Part shown: positions 34,487-45,332 of the stretch, in pieces | Numbering within the stretch: the first letter of the stretch is position 1 | Layout of the letters: every line of letters begins with the position of its first letter | NCBI GenBank assembly: GCA_963798705.1 | Contig: CAWCTW010000005.1 | Location: 1,860,001 to 1,924,000 of the forward strand | Direction of reading: 5' to 3' | From: AC-56 sp963798705 | Lineage (GTDB): Bacteria > Actinomycetota > Thermoleophilia > Solirubrobacterales > 70-9 | Length of the DNA: 64,000 nt | The notes under the pieces: generated by a model | What the model was told of the DNA's origin: nothing | Seen by the model: only the letters and a program-made list of their open reading frames with translations | Database searches by the model: none | Program-made: the position numbers and the translations under genes

Positions 34487-34768
34487 CTAGAGCGCCTTGG
34501 TGAACTCCTCGGAGGGAATCGCGGCCAGCGTCTCGTTCGACGTCGTGCCTCGCGAGCCGAGCTCCACGGAGACCTTCGCCATGGCCTTCTCGTCGGGGGC
34601 CTCGACCACGCTCACGAAGTCGTACTCGCCCAGGGTCGCCCACTGATCGACCACTTTGACGCCGAGCTGCTCGACCTCCTTCGAGACCTCGTGCACTCGG
34701 CTGGGGTTGTCCTTGAGCGTACGCACGCCGTTGGCCGTGAGCTTCGTGAGCATGATGAATACGGGCAT
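34487..34768 (-). CDS. GYD-domain protein
   Basis: 93 residues from ATG 34768, with a strong ribosome site AGGAGGAGAG directly upstream. MPVFIMLTKLTANGVRTLKDNP and LGEYDFVSVVEAPDE are typical of the GYD family, small ferredoxin-like-fold proteins of unknown role. It heads the purD-purE-purB run, which may make it the promoter-proximal gene of that operon rather than a purine enzyme. Confidence 0.83.
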   Translation of the reverse strand: MPVFIMLTKLTANGVRTLKDNPSRVHEVSKEVEQLGVKVVDQWATLGEYDFVSVVEAPDEKAMAKVSVELGSRGTTSNETLAAIPSEEFTKAL

Positions 34769-34820
34769 CTCTCCTCCTCCGTCCGGTCTTGAGGCGCATT
34801 GCCGGAACTCCGGAAGCGCG

Positions 34821-34849
34821 TTGGGCCTGAGCCTACCTTCGTTTACGCT
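34821..34849 (+). promoter_or_regulatory. Possible promoter for the membrane protein at 34875
   Basis: TTGGGC and TACGCT are separated by 17 bases and lie 25 bases before the GTG start, in the short divergent gap between the GYD gene and the next plus-strand gene. Spacing and both hexamers fit a sigma-70-like promoter. Sequence match only. Confidence 0.35.
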
Positions 34850-34874
34850 GGGAGCGCTGGGTAAGGGGTTTGAG

Positions 34875-35558
34875 GTGAGGAGACTCGAGCCGGTCAGGCT
34901 GAAGCCGTGGACGCTGCCGGTGATCGTGCTCGCGATCGCGGTGCCGATCGTCGCGGCCTTCGAGCTCACCGGGCCGCCCGGTGGCCTGGCCGTCGGCGCG
35001 CTCGCCGTCGCCGCGATCCTGGTGCTCGCCGCCCGTGCGCGCTTCGACGAGCCGATCGAGGTGGCCTTGCCCCCAGCCGACCACTTCGCGATGCTGGTCG
35101 TCCTGGCCAGCCCGGTGGAGGACCCGCGACTGGCAGGCGAGATCGCCGAGATCGCCGCCGCAGGCGCCAGGACGACCAAGCCGGGAGCCGAGCGCAGGCC
35201 CGAGGTGCTGCTCCTGGCGCCCGCGACGAACACGGCCGTGGCCCATTGGCTCTCGGACCTGCGGCGGGCTCGCTTCGACGCGCAGCACCGGTTGACGCTG
35301 TCGCTGGCCACGCTGGCGACGGCTGACATCGACGCTCGCGGGGAAGTAGGCGACTCGAACGTCGTCCAGGCGATCGAGGACTCCCTGCGAACGTTCGGAG
35401 CGCAGGAGGTCGTTTTCGTCGCCAGGTCGGACCGCGACGCGGGGATCGCTCAGGTTCGCCACCGCCTGGACCGCCCGGTACGGGTGCTCCAGGCGCCCGC
35501 CGAAGCGGTGCCCTCCGGCGGGCGATCCAGGGACGTCGGGCCGGCCGCAGGGGCCTGA
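34875..35558 (+). CDS. Membrane-anchored protein with soluble C-terminal domain, unknown function
   Basis: 227 residues from GTG 34875 with AAGGGG eight bases upstream. Two membrane helices near residues 13-30 and 35-53 are followed by a cytoplasmic-looking alpha/beta domain (HFAMLVVLASPV, EVLLLAPATNT, EVVFVARSD) reminiscent of nucleotide- or ligand-binding Rossmann-like/USP folds. The plus-minus spacing of strands supports a folded domain, but I cannot name the family. Convergent with clpB. Confidence 0.6.
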   Translation: MRRLEPVRLKPWTLPVIVLAIAVPIVAAFELTGPPGGLAVGALAVAAILVLAARARFDEPIEVALPPADHFAMLVVLASPVEDPRLAGEIAEIAAAGARTTKPGAERRPEVLLLAPATNTAVAHWLSDLRRARFDAQHRLTLSLATLATADIDARGEVGDSNVVQAIEDSLRTFGAQEVVFVARSDRDAGIAQVRHRLDRPVRVLQAPAEAVPSGGRSRDVGPAAGA

Positions 35559-35634
35559 CTCGAGCGTCGCGGCGGCCGGCGTCGCGCTGCGATCGGGCGG
35601 CGTCGACCCGCCGAGCCGGTTCGACCGGGGGGGC

Positions 35635-38256
35635 CTACGCCGCCTCGACGACCGGCTCCGCGGTTCGCTCGAAGCCGAGCTCGCCCTCGGCCGCGTCCAC
35701 CCGGACGACGTCGCCCTCGCGAAACTCGCCCTCCAAGAGCTTCAGCGCCAGCTTGTCGATCAGCTGCTTCTGGATCACCCGCTTGAGCGGGCGGGCGCCG
35801 TAGGTCGGGTCGTAACCCAGGTTGCCGAGCAGCGTCCTGGCGTCGTCGGTCAGCTCAATCTCGATCCCCTTCTCGCGAACGCGGCCGGCGAGTTGTGCGA
35901 CCTGGAGGTCGACGATGCGCGCCAGATCCCCCCGGCTCAGGCGGTGGAAGATGACCGTGTCGTCGATGCGATTCAGGAACTCGGGCTTGAAGGTCGTGGC
36001 GAGGATCTCCTCGATTCGCTCGCGGATCTTCTCCGACCCCGACCCGGGCTCGCCCGTGGCGGGATCTGTCTCCTCTCCGGCGATCTCCTGCGAGCCGACG
36101 TTGGAGGTCATGATCAGGATCGTGTTGGTGAAGCCGACGGTCCGGCCCTGGCCGTCGGTCAGCCGTCCCTCGTCCATGATCTGGAGCAGGACGTTGAAGA
36201 CATCCGGGTGGGCCTTCTCGATCTCGTCGAGCAGCACGACCGCGTAGGGGCGCCGCCGGACCGACTCGGTGAGCTGCCCGCCCTCCTCGTAGCCGACGTA
36301 GCCCGGCGGGGCGCCGATCAAGCGCGCGACGGTGTGCTTCTCCATGTACTCGGACATGTCGAGGCGGACGATCGCCTGCTCGGAGTCGAACATGAACTCG
36401 GCCAGAGCCCGCGCGAGCTCGGTCTTCCCCACACCGGTCGGGCCGAGGAACAGAAAGACCCCGATCGGGCTGTTGGGGTCACCCAGTCCGGCGCGGGAGC
36501 GGCGCAGGGCGTTCGAAACCGCCTCGACGGCCTCGTCCTGCCCGACGACCCGCTCGTGCAGGCGCTCCTCCATGTGAATCAGCTTCTCCACCTCGCCCTC
36601 CATGAGGCGCGAGACCGGGATCCCGGTCCACTTGGAGACGACCTGGGCGACGTCCTCCTCCGTGACCTCCTCGGTCAGCATGGAGCCGCCCTCGCCATGC
36701 AGCTCGGCGAGCCGCGCCTCCTGGTCGGCCACGGTCTTGGAGAGCTCCGGGATCTCCCCGTAGCGAAGCTGCGCGGCCCGTTCGAGATCCGCGTCGCGCT
36801 CGGCCCGCTCGGCCTCGCGGTTGGCTTCCTCGAGCCGCGACTTGGCCTCCTTGATCGCCTCGATCGCGCCCTTTTCGTTCTGCCAGCGTGCCTTCATCTC
36901 GTTCGAGCGCTCGCGGAGCTCGGCGAGCTCGGCCTCGATGGCATCCCGGCGGGCGACGGACGCCTCGTCCTTCTCCTTCTTCAGCGCCTCGCGCTCGATC
37001 TCGAGCTGCTGGATGCGACGCTCGACCTCGTCGATCTCGGTCGGCATGGAGTCGATCTCGATCTTCAGGCGGGAGGCGGCCTCGTCGATCAGATCGATCG
37101 CCTTGTCGGGGAGGAAGCGGTCGGCGATGTAGCGCTCGGAAAGCGTCGCGGCGGCCACGATCGCGGCGTCGGTGATGCGCACGCCGTGGTGGACCTCGTA
37201 GCGCTCCTTGAGGCCACGAAGGATCGCGATCGTGTCGCCCGTGTCGGGCTCGTCGATGAACACCGGTTGGAAGCGACGCTCGAGCGCGGCGTCCTTCTCG
37301 ATGTGCCTGCGGTACTCGTCGAGCGTCGTCGCGCCGACCGCGCGGAGCTCGCCGCGGGCGAGCATCGGCTTCAGCAGGTTGGCCGCGTCGACGGCGCCCT
37401 CGGCCGCGCCTGCCCCCACGATCGTGTGAAGCTCGTCGATGAAGAGGACGATCTGGCCCTCCGCCTGCTTGACCTCGTTCAGCACGGCCTTCAGGCGCTC
37501 CTCGAACTCGCCGCGATACTTGGACCCGGCGAGCAGCGCCCCGATGTCGAGCCCGATCACCCGCCGGTCGCGCAGGCTCTCCGGAACGTCGCCGGCCACG
37601 ATGCGCTGAGCCAGGCCCTCGACGATCGCGGTCTTGCCGACCCCCGGGTCGCCGATGAGCACCGGGTTGTTCTTCGTGCGCCGCGAGAGGACCTGGATCA
37701 CGCGCCGGATCTCCTCGTCGCGACCGATGACGGGGTCGAGCTTGCCCTGCTCGGCCTCGGCGGTCAGGTCGCGCCCGAACTTCTCGAGCGCTTGGACCGT
37801 GTCCTCGGGGTTGGGGCTCGTGACCGGGTTCGGGCGAACCTCCTTGATCGCCGCGGTCACCTCGCCCCGGTCGGGGAGGATGTCGGCAACCGGCGAGGAC
37901 CTGTCACACAAGGCGAGCAGCAGGTGCTCGGAGGAGATGTAGGAGTCGCCCATCGCCGACGACTCCCGCTCCGCCCGCTGGATGGCGCGCACGAACGGTT
38001 GCGCCGGGCGCACCTCGGGCTCATCGTCGCCGCCCAGCTCGGGCAGGGCGTCGACCGCTTCGAGCGTCCGCGCTCGGATCCTGGCGACGTCGGCGCCCAG
38101 CTTCTGCAGCACCGGCACCACCAGTCCCTCCTCCTGGTCGAGCAGGGCCAGCAGGAGGTGGGCCGGCGCGACCTCCGGGTTGCGATGCTCGGCCGCGAGG
38201 CGCTGCGCCGCGGCGACGGCCTCCTGGGACTTGACGGTGAACCTGTCTGGCTGCAT
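35635..38256 (-). CDS. clpB: ClpB disaggregase
   Basis: 873-residue ClpB: N domain (Clp repeats) 1-150, AAA1 with GDPGVGKTAIVEG, a coiled-coil middle domain near 400-520, AAA2 with GPTGVGKTELARAL, and a C-terminal small domain. It rescues aggregated proteins with DnaK/DnaJ/GrpE. The gene lies six bases after hspR, the last position of the dnaK operon, so it is probably under the same HspR control. Confidence 0.97.
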   Translation of the reverse strand: MQPDRFTVKSQEAVAAAQRLAAEHRNPEVAPAHLLLALLDQEEGLVVPVLQKLGADVARIRARTLEAVDALPELGGDDEPEVRPAQPFVRAIQRAERESSAMGDSYISSEHLLLALCDRSSPVADILPDRGEVTAAIKEVRPNPVTSPNPEDTVQALEKFGRDLTAEAEQGKLDPVIGRDEEIRRVIQVLSRRTKNNPVLIGDPGVGKTAIVEGLAQRIVAGDVPESLRDRRVIGLDIGALLAGSKYRGEFEERLKAVLNEVKQAEGQIVLFIDELHTIVGAGAAEGAVDAANLLKPMLARGELRAVGATTLDEYRRHIEKDAALERRFQPVFIDEPDTGDTIAILRGLKERYEVHHGVRITDAAIVAAATLSERYIADRFLPDKAIDLIDEAASRLKIEIDSMPTEIDEVERRIQQLEIEREALKKEKDEASVARRDAIEAELAELRERSNEMKARWQNEKGAIEAIKEAKSRLEEANREAERAERDADLERAAQLRYGEIPELSKTVADQEARLAELHGEGGSMLTEEVTEEDVAQVVSKWTGIPVSRLMEGEVEKLIHMEERLHERVVGQDEAVEAVSNALRRSRAGLGDPNSPIGVFLFLGPTGVGKTELARALAEFMFDSEQAIVRLDMSEYMEKHTVARLIGAPPGYVGYEEGGQLTESVRRRPYAVVLLDEIEKAHPDVFNVLLQIMDEGRLTDGQGRTVGFTNTILIMTSNVGSQEIAGEETDPATGEPGSGSEKIRERIEEILATTFKPEFLNRIDDTVIFHRLSRGDLARIVDLQVAQLAGRVREKGIEIELTDDARTLLGNLGYDPTYGARPLKRVIQKQLIDKLALKLLEGEFREGDVVRVDAAEGELGFERTAEPVVEAA

Positions 38257-38262
38257 GTGCTC

Positions 38263-38766
38263 CTAGCTCCCCCTGCGCGTGCGCTTCACCGGGATCCTGA
38301 TCGGCCGGGCCTGCTCGGCCGGCACGAGCCCCGCGCTCTCGTAGCGGCCGTAGGGGACGAGCTCGGCCTTCAGCGACCGGCGCATCCGCTCGACCTCGGC
38401 ATTCATCTCGCGCTCCAGCTCCCTGGTGCGCTTGCGCATCCGCTCGAGCTCGCCGCGCATCCGCGACACCTGGTCCTCCATCTTCAGCACCGCCTCGACG
38501 CCGGCCAGATTGAGGCCGTCCTCGCTCGTCATCCGCTGAATCCGCTGCAGCCGCTCGACGTCGTTCTGCGAGTACAGGCGCGTCTGCTTCGGCGAGCGCT
38601 TGGGGGTGACGAGGCCCCGCGTCTCGTACATGCGCAGGGTCTGCGGGTGCATGTCCGCGAGCTCGGCGGCGACCGAGATCATGAACACGCCGCGCTCACC
38701 GTCGATCGCGGCTTCGACGCGCCTCGTGACTCGGCGGCCGCGTGCGGTCTCGTCTCGCCTGGCCAT
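38263..38766 (-). CDS. hspR: HspR heat-shock repressor (MerR family)
   Basis: 167 residues from ATG 38766. MerR-type winged helix near 30-95 (ISVAAELADMHPQTLRMYETRGLV) and a coiled coil near 100-140 (MRGELERMRKRTRELE). HspR represses the dnaK operon and needs DnaK as co-repressor in other actinobacteria. It follows dnaJ by nine bases and precedes clpB by six, the classic dnaK-grpE-dnaJ-hspR order with clpB appended. Confidence 0.93.
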   Translation of the reverse strand: MARRDETARGRRVTRRVEAAIDGERGVFMISVAAELADMHPQTLRMYETRGLVTPKRSPKQTRLYSQNDVERLQRIQRMTSEDGLNLAGVEAVLKMEDQVSRMRGELERMRKRTRELEREMNAEVERMRRSLKAELVPYGRYESAGLVPAEQARPIRIPVKRTRRGS

Positions 38767-38775
38767 TGCCAACCC

Positions 38776-39885
38776 CTAGCTCCGCACCTTGCCCGACGAG
38801 GCGGATGCCTCGCGCAGCAGCCGCTCGCGCGGGTCGTGGTCGTTCATCGCGGTCGCGAACTCGCCGAGCGCCTGCTGCTGCTCGCGGCTGAGGTCCTTCG
38901 GGACCTCGATCTCAAGCCTGTAGAGGATGTCCCCGCGGCCCTTCGCCCCCGGCCGCGGAGGCCCCTCGCCGCGCAGCCGCTGGATCGTCCCGTACTGGGT
39001 TCCGGCGGGTATGCGAATCCGCTTGCTGCCGTTCAGCGTCGGCACCTCGACCGTCGCCCCCTGAATCGCCTCGGCGATCGTGATCGGGATCGTGACCTCG
39101 AGATTGCCGTCGGGCCGTTGCTTGAACACCGGGGATGGCGTCACCCGGGTGATCACGTAGAGATCCCCCGGCGGGCCGCCTCGGGGCCCGTCCTCGCCCT
39201 TGCCGGCGACGCGAATCCGGCTTCCGTCCCGAACTCCCGGCGGCACCTTCACCCGGTAGCGCTTCTGCTGCAGGGTGAGCCCCGACCCCCCGCAGGTCTC
39301 GCAAGGGTGCTCGATGATCTGGCCGGCCCCGCCGCACTGCGGGCACGGCCTGCTGATGGAGAAGAAGCCCTGGCTCTCGGAGTCGACCCCGGTTCCGCCG
39401 CAGCGCGGGCAGGCGATCGGGGCGGTGCCGGGCTTGGCGCCGGAGCCGTGGCAGGTCGCGCAGGTCGACTGCTTGGGGACCGCGACGGGAATCTCGGCGC
39501 CGTGCATCGCCTGCTCGAAGGACAGGTGCAGCTCGGTCTCCAGGTCGCGCCCGTGGGCCATTGCCGCCTCGGCGTTGCCGCGGCGCCCGAAGAAGGTCGA
39601 GAAGATGTCGCCCAGGTCCGAGGTGAAGCCTCCGCCGCCTCCGCCGGGCCCCCTGCCGCCGAAGCCGGAGAACATGCCGCCGGCGTCATAGGTGCGCCGC
39701 TTCTCGGGGTCCGAGAGCGTGTCGTACGCCGCCTGCACCTCCTTGAAGCGCTCCTCGGCGTGCTCGTCGTCGGGGTTGCGGTCGGGGTGATAGCGGCGGG
39801 CCAGCTTGCGGTACGCCTTCTTGATCTCGTCGGCGCTCGCCTTGCGGTCGACCCCCAGCACTGAGTAGAGATCGCGGTCGGGCAT
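38776..39885 (-). CDS. dnaJ: Chaperone DnaJ
   Basis: 369 residues: J domain 1-70 with HPD in RRYHPDRNPDD, Gly/Phe-rich linker near 75-95, four zinc repeats CATCHGSG, CPRCGGTG, CPQCGGAG and CETCGGSG near 142-205, then the substrate-binding C-terminal domain. It stimulates DnaK ATPase and delivers clients. Ten bases after grpE in the heat-shock operon. Confidence 0.96.
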   Translation of the reverse strand: MPDRDLYSVLGVDRKASADEIKKAYRKLARRYHPDRNPDDEHAEERFKEVQAAYDTLSDPEKRRTYDAGGMFSGFGGRGPGGGGGGFTSDLGDIFSTFFGRRGNAEAAMAHGRDLETELHLSFEQAMHGAEIPVAVPKQSTCATCHGSGAKPGTAPIACPRCGGTGVDSESQGFFSISRPCPQCGGAGQIIEHPCETCGGSGLTLQQKRYRVKVPPGVRDGSRIRVAGKGEDGPRGGPPGDLYVITRVTPSPVFKQRPDGNLEVTIPITIAEAIQGATVEVPTLNGSKRIRIPAGTQYGTIQRLRGEGPPRPGAKGRGDILYRLEIEVPKDLSREQQQALGEFATAMNDHDPRERLLREASASSGKVRS

Positions 39886-39895
39886 CGGGTCCTCC

Positions 39896-40531
39896 CTACT
39901 CGCTGACCACGACGCGCGCCGCCCTCAGCACCTGGCCGTCGAGACGATATCCGCGCTCGAGCGTCTCGATCACCACCCCGGGCTCGACGCCGTCCTGTGC
40001 GGGACGGGTCGCGAGAGCCTCGGAGGTGGCGGGATCGAATCGCTCGCCGGTCGGGTCGTAGGTCTCCATCCCGGCGCGTTCCAGCGCCTCCCGCAGCTCG
40101 CCGTAGACGAGGGCCACCCCGCGGGCCAGTGCCTCGTGCGCGGACACCTCCTCGCTGGGGGCGTCATACACCTCGGCGTCCTCCCCTGCGGAAGAGGGCT
40201 CGGACGCGTCCGCAACGCGGCCGGTCGAAGGGTCCAGGCCGGTCGACCTCAGCGCCCGCTCGAGGTTGTCGAGGGCGGGCAGCAGCCCCTTGGCGATCTG
40301 TGCCTTGCCGCGACGCTCGGCGTCCTCGGCGTCACTGGCGGCGCGCCGGCGGTAGTTCTCGAAGTCGGCCCGGGCACGCTGCGCGAGCGCGAGATACTCG
40401 TCGCGCTCGCGCTTTACGTCGGCGAGCAGGGCGTCGAGGTCCTGCTCGACCTCCATGGCGCCCCCCCGCTCGGTGGCCTCCTCGGGCCCGCCCGGCTCGG
40501 CGGGCTCGTTGCTTCTGGTGGTCTCCTCCAT
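39896..40531 (-). CDS. grpE: Nucleotide-exchange factor GrpE
   Basis: 211 residues: acidic N-terminus, long coiled coil (VKRERDEYLALAQRARADFENYRRR), then the beta-rich head ending with EPGVVIETLERGYRLDGQVLR. An acidic insertion of about 40 residues follows the coiled coil. Releases ADP from DnaK. It starts three bases after the dnaK stop. Confidence 0.95.
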   Translation of the reverse strand: MEETTRSNEPAEPGGPEEATERGGAMEVEQDLDALLADVKRERDEYLALAQRARADFENYRRRAASDAEDAERRGKAQIAKGLLPALDNLERALRSTGLDPSTGRVADASEPSSAGEDAEVYDAPSEEVSAHEALARGVALVYGELREALERAGMETYDPTGERFDPATSEALATRPAQDGVEPGVVIETLERGYRLDGQVLRAARVVVSE

Positions 40532-40534
40532 CGG

Positions 40535-42436
<1,902 letters not shown>

Positions 42437-42447
42437 TGCGCTCTCCT

Positions 42448-42476
42448 TCTAAGTCATTCGCCTAAAAAATCTGAGT
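42448..42476 (-). promoter_or_regulatory. Repeat-bearing AT-rich promoter region of dnaK
   Basis: Read on the coding strand, ACTCAGA and ACTTAGA occur as direct repeats with starts 22 bases apart (two helical turns), flanking a T6 run, and the second repeat lies just before the ribosome site. ACTCAGA resembles half of the HspR operator (HAIR, CTTGAGT-N7-ACTCAAG), but no full inverted HAIR is visible. May be a divergent HspR site or the core promoter. Confidence 0.35.
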
Positions 42477-42564
42477 GTGAGCGTAGCAGATCGGTGCGTG
42501 CATCTGGACCGAGGCGCAACCTGGCGGCGCGGCCTTTCGGAGCCGACGGCGAGCCACTCCCGGA

Positions 42565-42586
42565 GCCGCCCCCGGCGGGTGGCGGC
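42565..42586 (-). terminator. Possible hairpin terminator after the cytochrome c gene
   Basis: GCCGCC and GGCGGC pair, continued by CCC/GGG with one bulged base around a GGC loop, 12 bases downstream of the cytochrome c stop. No U-run follows, so it would be a weak or Rho-assisted terminator separating the gene from dnaK. Confidence 0.3.
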
Positions 42587-42597
42587 CCCTTCGCGCG

Positions 42598-43011
42598 CTA
42601 GGGCGACGTGGTGCTGCTCGTGCCGACGTACTGCAGGTTGTCGGCGACGAAACGGGCCACGGCCTTTGCCTGCTCGCCCTGCACGAGGCCCTTCGGCATC
42701 CGGCCCTGGATGCCGTTGTTCACCGCGTTCAGGACGCGGTCCTCATTTGACTTCACGGTGTCGGGCGACTTCGTGCCCGTGCCGAGGAGCTGGTCCAGAT
42801 CGGGCCCGACGATCCCGTCGGTCCCGGCCGCCGCGAGCGTGTGGCAGGCCCCGCAGTTGATCTGGAAGAGCTGGAGGCCCTGCTTGTCGGCGGCGGGCAC
42901 CGCGGCCTCGGGCGAGGCATCCGCCCCGCCCTTCGACTGAAGCGCCCAGAACGGCAGCACGACCAGACAGATGGCCGCGAGGACGACGAAGATGACGATG
43001 GCCCGCTTCAT
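42598..43011 (-). CDS. Membrane-anchored c-type cytochrome
   Basis: 137 residues from ATG 43011 (ATG 43032 would add seven). One N-terminal membrane helix (AIVIFVVLAAICLVVLPFW), a short linker, then a class I cytochrome c domain: heme-binding CGACH near residues 53-57 and the axial Met in GRMPKGLV near 103-110. Faces the outside of the membrane and carries electrons; partner unknown. No oxidase genes lie nearby. The upstream interval to 43179 holds nothing recognisable. Confidence 0.88.
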   Translation of the reverse strand: MKRAIVIFVVLAAICLVVLPFWALQSKGGADASPEAAVPAADKQGLQLFQINCGACHTLAAAGTDGIVGPDLDQLLGTGTKSPDTVKSNEDRVLNAVNNGIQGRMPKGLVQGEQAKAVARFVADNLQYVGTSSTTSP

Positions 43012-43179
43012 TCGCTTCGCCGGCGCCCGCATTCTGCGGCGGCGGCGCGAAGATACTAACCGTCGTCAGGCGGGCGGCGGCGGGACCGGCCGGGCTCCGC
43101 GCCGAGGCGCTGAGGCTGGAGGAGGCAAATCATCAACCTCAGCGGCTCTCGGCGCGCAGCCCGCACCGGTCCGTGATCG

Positions 43180-44370
43180 CTACCTGAAGTTCAAGGCGCT
43201 GAACAGCCCCGCGTGGTCGGAGTCCCAGAACCCGTTGTGCGGCTCGCGACCGGTCACGGCCTGGTGCACGCGTCGGATGAGTTGTGGCCTGTCGGTCATG
43301 ATGTGGTCGACCTTGTGGTCGAAGTCGCTGACCTTCCCGCCCCCCTCGGGGAACTTCATCACGGCGGTGTTGAGGCAGCAGCTGAGCGGATTGCGAGTGC
43401 TGCGCTCCGCGAACCCGTGCTTCAGCAGGGTCCAATCCGCGGCGCCGTCGCCGGGCTTGATCGCGGTCTTCACGTCTGAGTTCAGGTCACCCAGCAGGAT
43501 CACCGGCTTGTTGCCGCTGGCCGGGCCTCCCAGCGCGACCAGCTCCTGCGCCTGAGCCTTCCGGATCTTCCCGTTCCCCACGTTTGTGCCCTGGTTCGTG
43601 GGGTTGCTCGGCTGGCTGTCGAACGCCTCGAGGTGGGTGTTGACGAACCGGAACTTCGGGCTGGCGCCCACGGTCGCGTTGACGCGCGTCCAGCCCCGGG
43701 TGACGTCGACCGGCACCCCGCTGACCGGCACCTGGAGAAGGGTGTCGAAGTGGTCGGCCTGGGGGTTCTCGGTCTTGACGCCGGCATGGCGGCGGGCCAG
43801 GATCGCGTCGCGCATCGTCAACCGGGCGTTGATGTCGCAGCTGTGGTCGGGACTTCCGTCGGTGTTGGCGGGCGACTCGAAGTCGAACTCGGGCTCCGAG
43901 ATCACGAGCCGATACCGCTTCTTGCCCCGGTTGAGCCGGTCCAGCAGCAGCCCGAGGAAGTCACCGCCCTTTCGCACGTGCGTCGCCTGAGGTGGAATGA
44001 ACGGCGACCCACAGGGGGCATCGCGCCAGAGCGCCGCCTCCTGCAGCCCGACGAGGTCGGGCTTCTTGTCGAGGATCTCGCCGGCGAGCCCGCGCGAGCG
44101 CACCTGGAACTTGTTCTCGTCGACCTGATTCAGGATCTCGCCCGCCGCGTCCTTGAGCTCGTTGAAGTTCTGCGCCTCGATGCCCGGGGTGAGATCGGCG
44201 CCCAGGTAGACGTTCCTGGTCATCACCTTGACCTTGGACGCCGCGGGCTTCGCGCCGGCGGGCGCGGCGAGCAGCGCGGCGGCGGCAAGCGCGGCGAGCA
44301 GGGCGACGGCGAGGGCGAATCGCGGGCCGCGGCGCGCGGCACCGCGGCGAAGTGCTGAACTGGCGCTCAA
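43180..44370 (-). CDS. Secreted endonuclease/exonuclease/phosphatase-family protein
   Basis: 396 residues from TTG 44370, chosen because AGGAGG sits directly upstream. Signal peptide or anchor near residues 17-40. The EEP fold shows MTRNVYLGADLTPG (Asn), the metal Glu in LVGLQEAALW, GDLNSD, and the terminal DSDHAGLF, so the catalytic set is complete. Relatives include sphingomyelinase/phosphodiesterase-like and nuclease proteins; the exact substrate cannot be told. It acts outside the cytoplasm. Confidence 0.83.
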   Translation of the reverse strand: MSASSALRRGAARRGPRFALAVALLAALAAAALLAAPAGAKPAASKVKVMTRNVYLGADLTPGIEAQNFNELKDAAGEILNQVDENKFQVRSRGLAGEILDKKPDLVGLQEAALWRDAPCGSPFIPPQATHVRKGGDFLGLLLDRLNRGKKRYRLVISEPEFDFESPANTDGSPDHSCDINARLTMRDAILARRHAGVKTENPQADHFDTLLQVPVSGVPVDVTRGWTRVNATVGASPKFRFVNTHLEAFDSQPSNPTNQGTNVGNGKIRKAQAQELVALGGPASGNKPVILLGDLNSDVKTAIKPGDGAADWTLLKHGFAERSTRNPLSCCLNTAVMKFPEGGGKVSDFDHKVDHIMTDRPQLIRRVHQAVTGREPHNGFWDSDHAGLFSALNFR

Positions 44371-44466
44371 GGAGCCTCCTCTGTTACGTGTACCGGTCGC
44401 CGCCCCTCCCCGAGGGGCGAGGGCGCGCACGTCGATTGACCCATCGGTCGGTTCGGCGAATTCCTT

Positions 44467-44484
44467 TAGCTGGCGAGCCAGTTA
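44467..44484. promoter_or_regulatory. Palindrome upstream of the secreted EEP gene
   Basis: TAGCTGGC-GA-GCCAGTTA is an inverted repeat with seven of eight pairs, about 100 bases upstream of the EEP start, in the 196-base gap before endonuclease III. A GC-rich hairpin (CGCCCCT/AGGGGCG, 44401-44419) lies between it and the gene. May be a repressor operator; the regulator is not known. Confidence 0.35.
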
Positions 44485-44566
44485 CGTAGAGGCGGCGACT
44501 TGTCGAAGCAGCAGCATGTGAGGCGGCGAAGCCGCCGCAAGCGGTGCCGGAAGCGCCACGTCGCTG

Positions 44567-45262
44567 TCATTGCTGAGGCTCTCGCAGGCGCCTCCAGTAG
44601 GGGCACATGCGCCGCAGGCCGCAGCCGTCACAGCGCGGACGGGGGCGGCACACCTCCCGTCCGTGCCGAATCAGGTTGATGTGCAGCTCGTAGGCGTCCT
44701 CGGGGTCGACGATCCGCAGCAGCTCGTCGTGCGCCTCTGTGAACGAGGCCCGCTCGCGGAACAGGCCGAGCCTGCCGCCCACCCGGTAGACGTGGGTATC
44801 GACCGGGATCTCCGGACGGTCGAAGGCGAAGATGAGGACGCAGGCCGCCGTCTTGCGACCGACGCCGGGCAGGGAGACGAGGAAGTCGACCGCCTCGTCC
44901 CGGGGAGCCGTCTCGAGCCAGTCGAGGTCGGGATGGTCGGGGAGCTGTCGGAGGATCTCCTGGATCCGCGGCCCCTTCGTGTTGGCGAGACCGCCCGGGC
45001 GGATCGCGTCGATGACGTCGTCTGCCGGGGCGTCGCGCACCTCCTCCCACGTCGGGAGGCGCTCGCGGAGGCGCTCGTAGGCGACGTCGCGGTTGGTGTC
45101 GTTGGTGTTCTGAGAGAGGACCGTGCGCACGAGCTCGGCGATGGGATGCCCGTGCGGCCGGTTCACAGGGCGGCCGTAGAGCTCGCGCATGCGGTCACGG
45201 ATCGCGCGAACCCGACGCCTGGAGGGCCGCTTCCAACCGGCTCGGTTCACGTGCCCGAGCAT
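44567..45262 (-). CDS. nth: Endonuclease III-type DNA glycosylase
   Basis: 231 residues from ATG 45262. Helix-hairpin-helix LPGVGRKTAACV with the catalytic Lys, the catalytic Asp in PVDTHVYRV, and four C-terminal cysteines C-x5-C-x2-C-x5-C (CRPRPRCDGCGLRRMC) for 4Fe-4S, one residue shorter in the first loop than E. coli Nth. Removes oxidised pyrimidines and nicks the abasic site. Divergent from the PAP2 gene. Confidence 0.93.
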   Translation of the reverse strand: MLGHVNRAGWKRPSRRRVRAIRDRMRELYGRPVNRPHGHPIAELVRTVLSQNTNDTNRDVAYERLRERLPTWEEVRDAPADDVIDAIRPGGLANTKGPRIQEILRQLPDHPDLDWLETAPRDEAVDFLVSLPGVGRKTAACVLIFAFDRPEIPVDTHVYRVGGRLGLFRERASFTEAHDELLRIVDPEDAYELHINLIRHGREVCRPRPRCDGCGLRRMCPYWRRLREPQQ

Positions 45263-45332
45263 ATGGCCGCGGTTGCAGGGACGGGGCCGAAGCGGTCGAA
45301 GGACGGCGGTTACAATCCGCGACGTTCCGCCC

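Noticed and set aside
35893..39864. A plus-strand open frame of 1,323 codons opposite clpB, hspR and dnaJ
   Set aside because: It is antisense to three well-conserved genes; long antisense frames are common in GC-rich DNA with few AT-rich stops, and its product has no recognisable domain.
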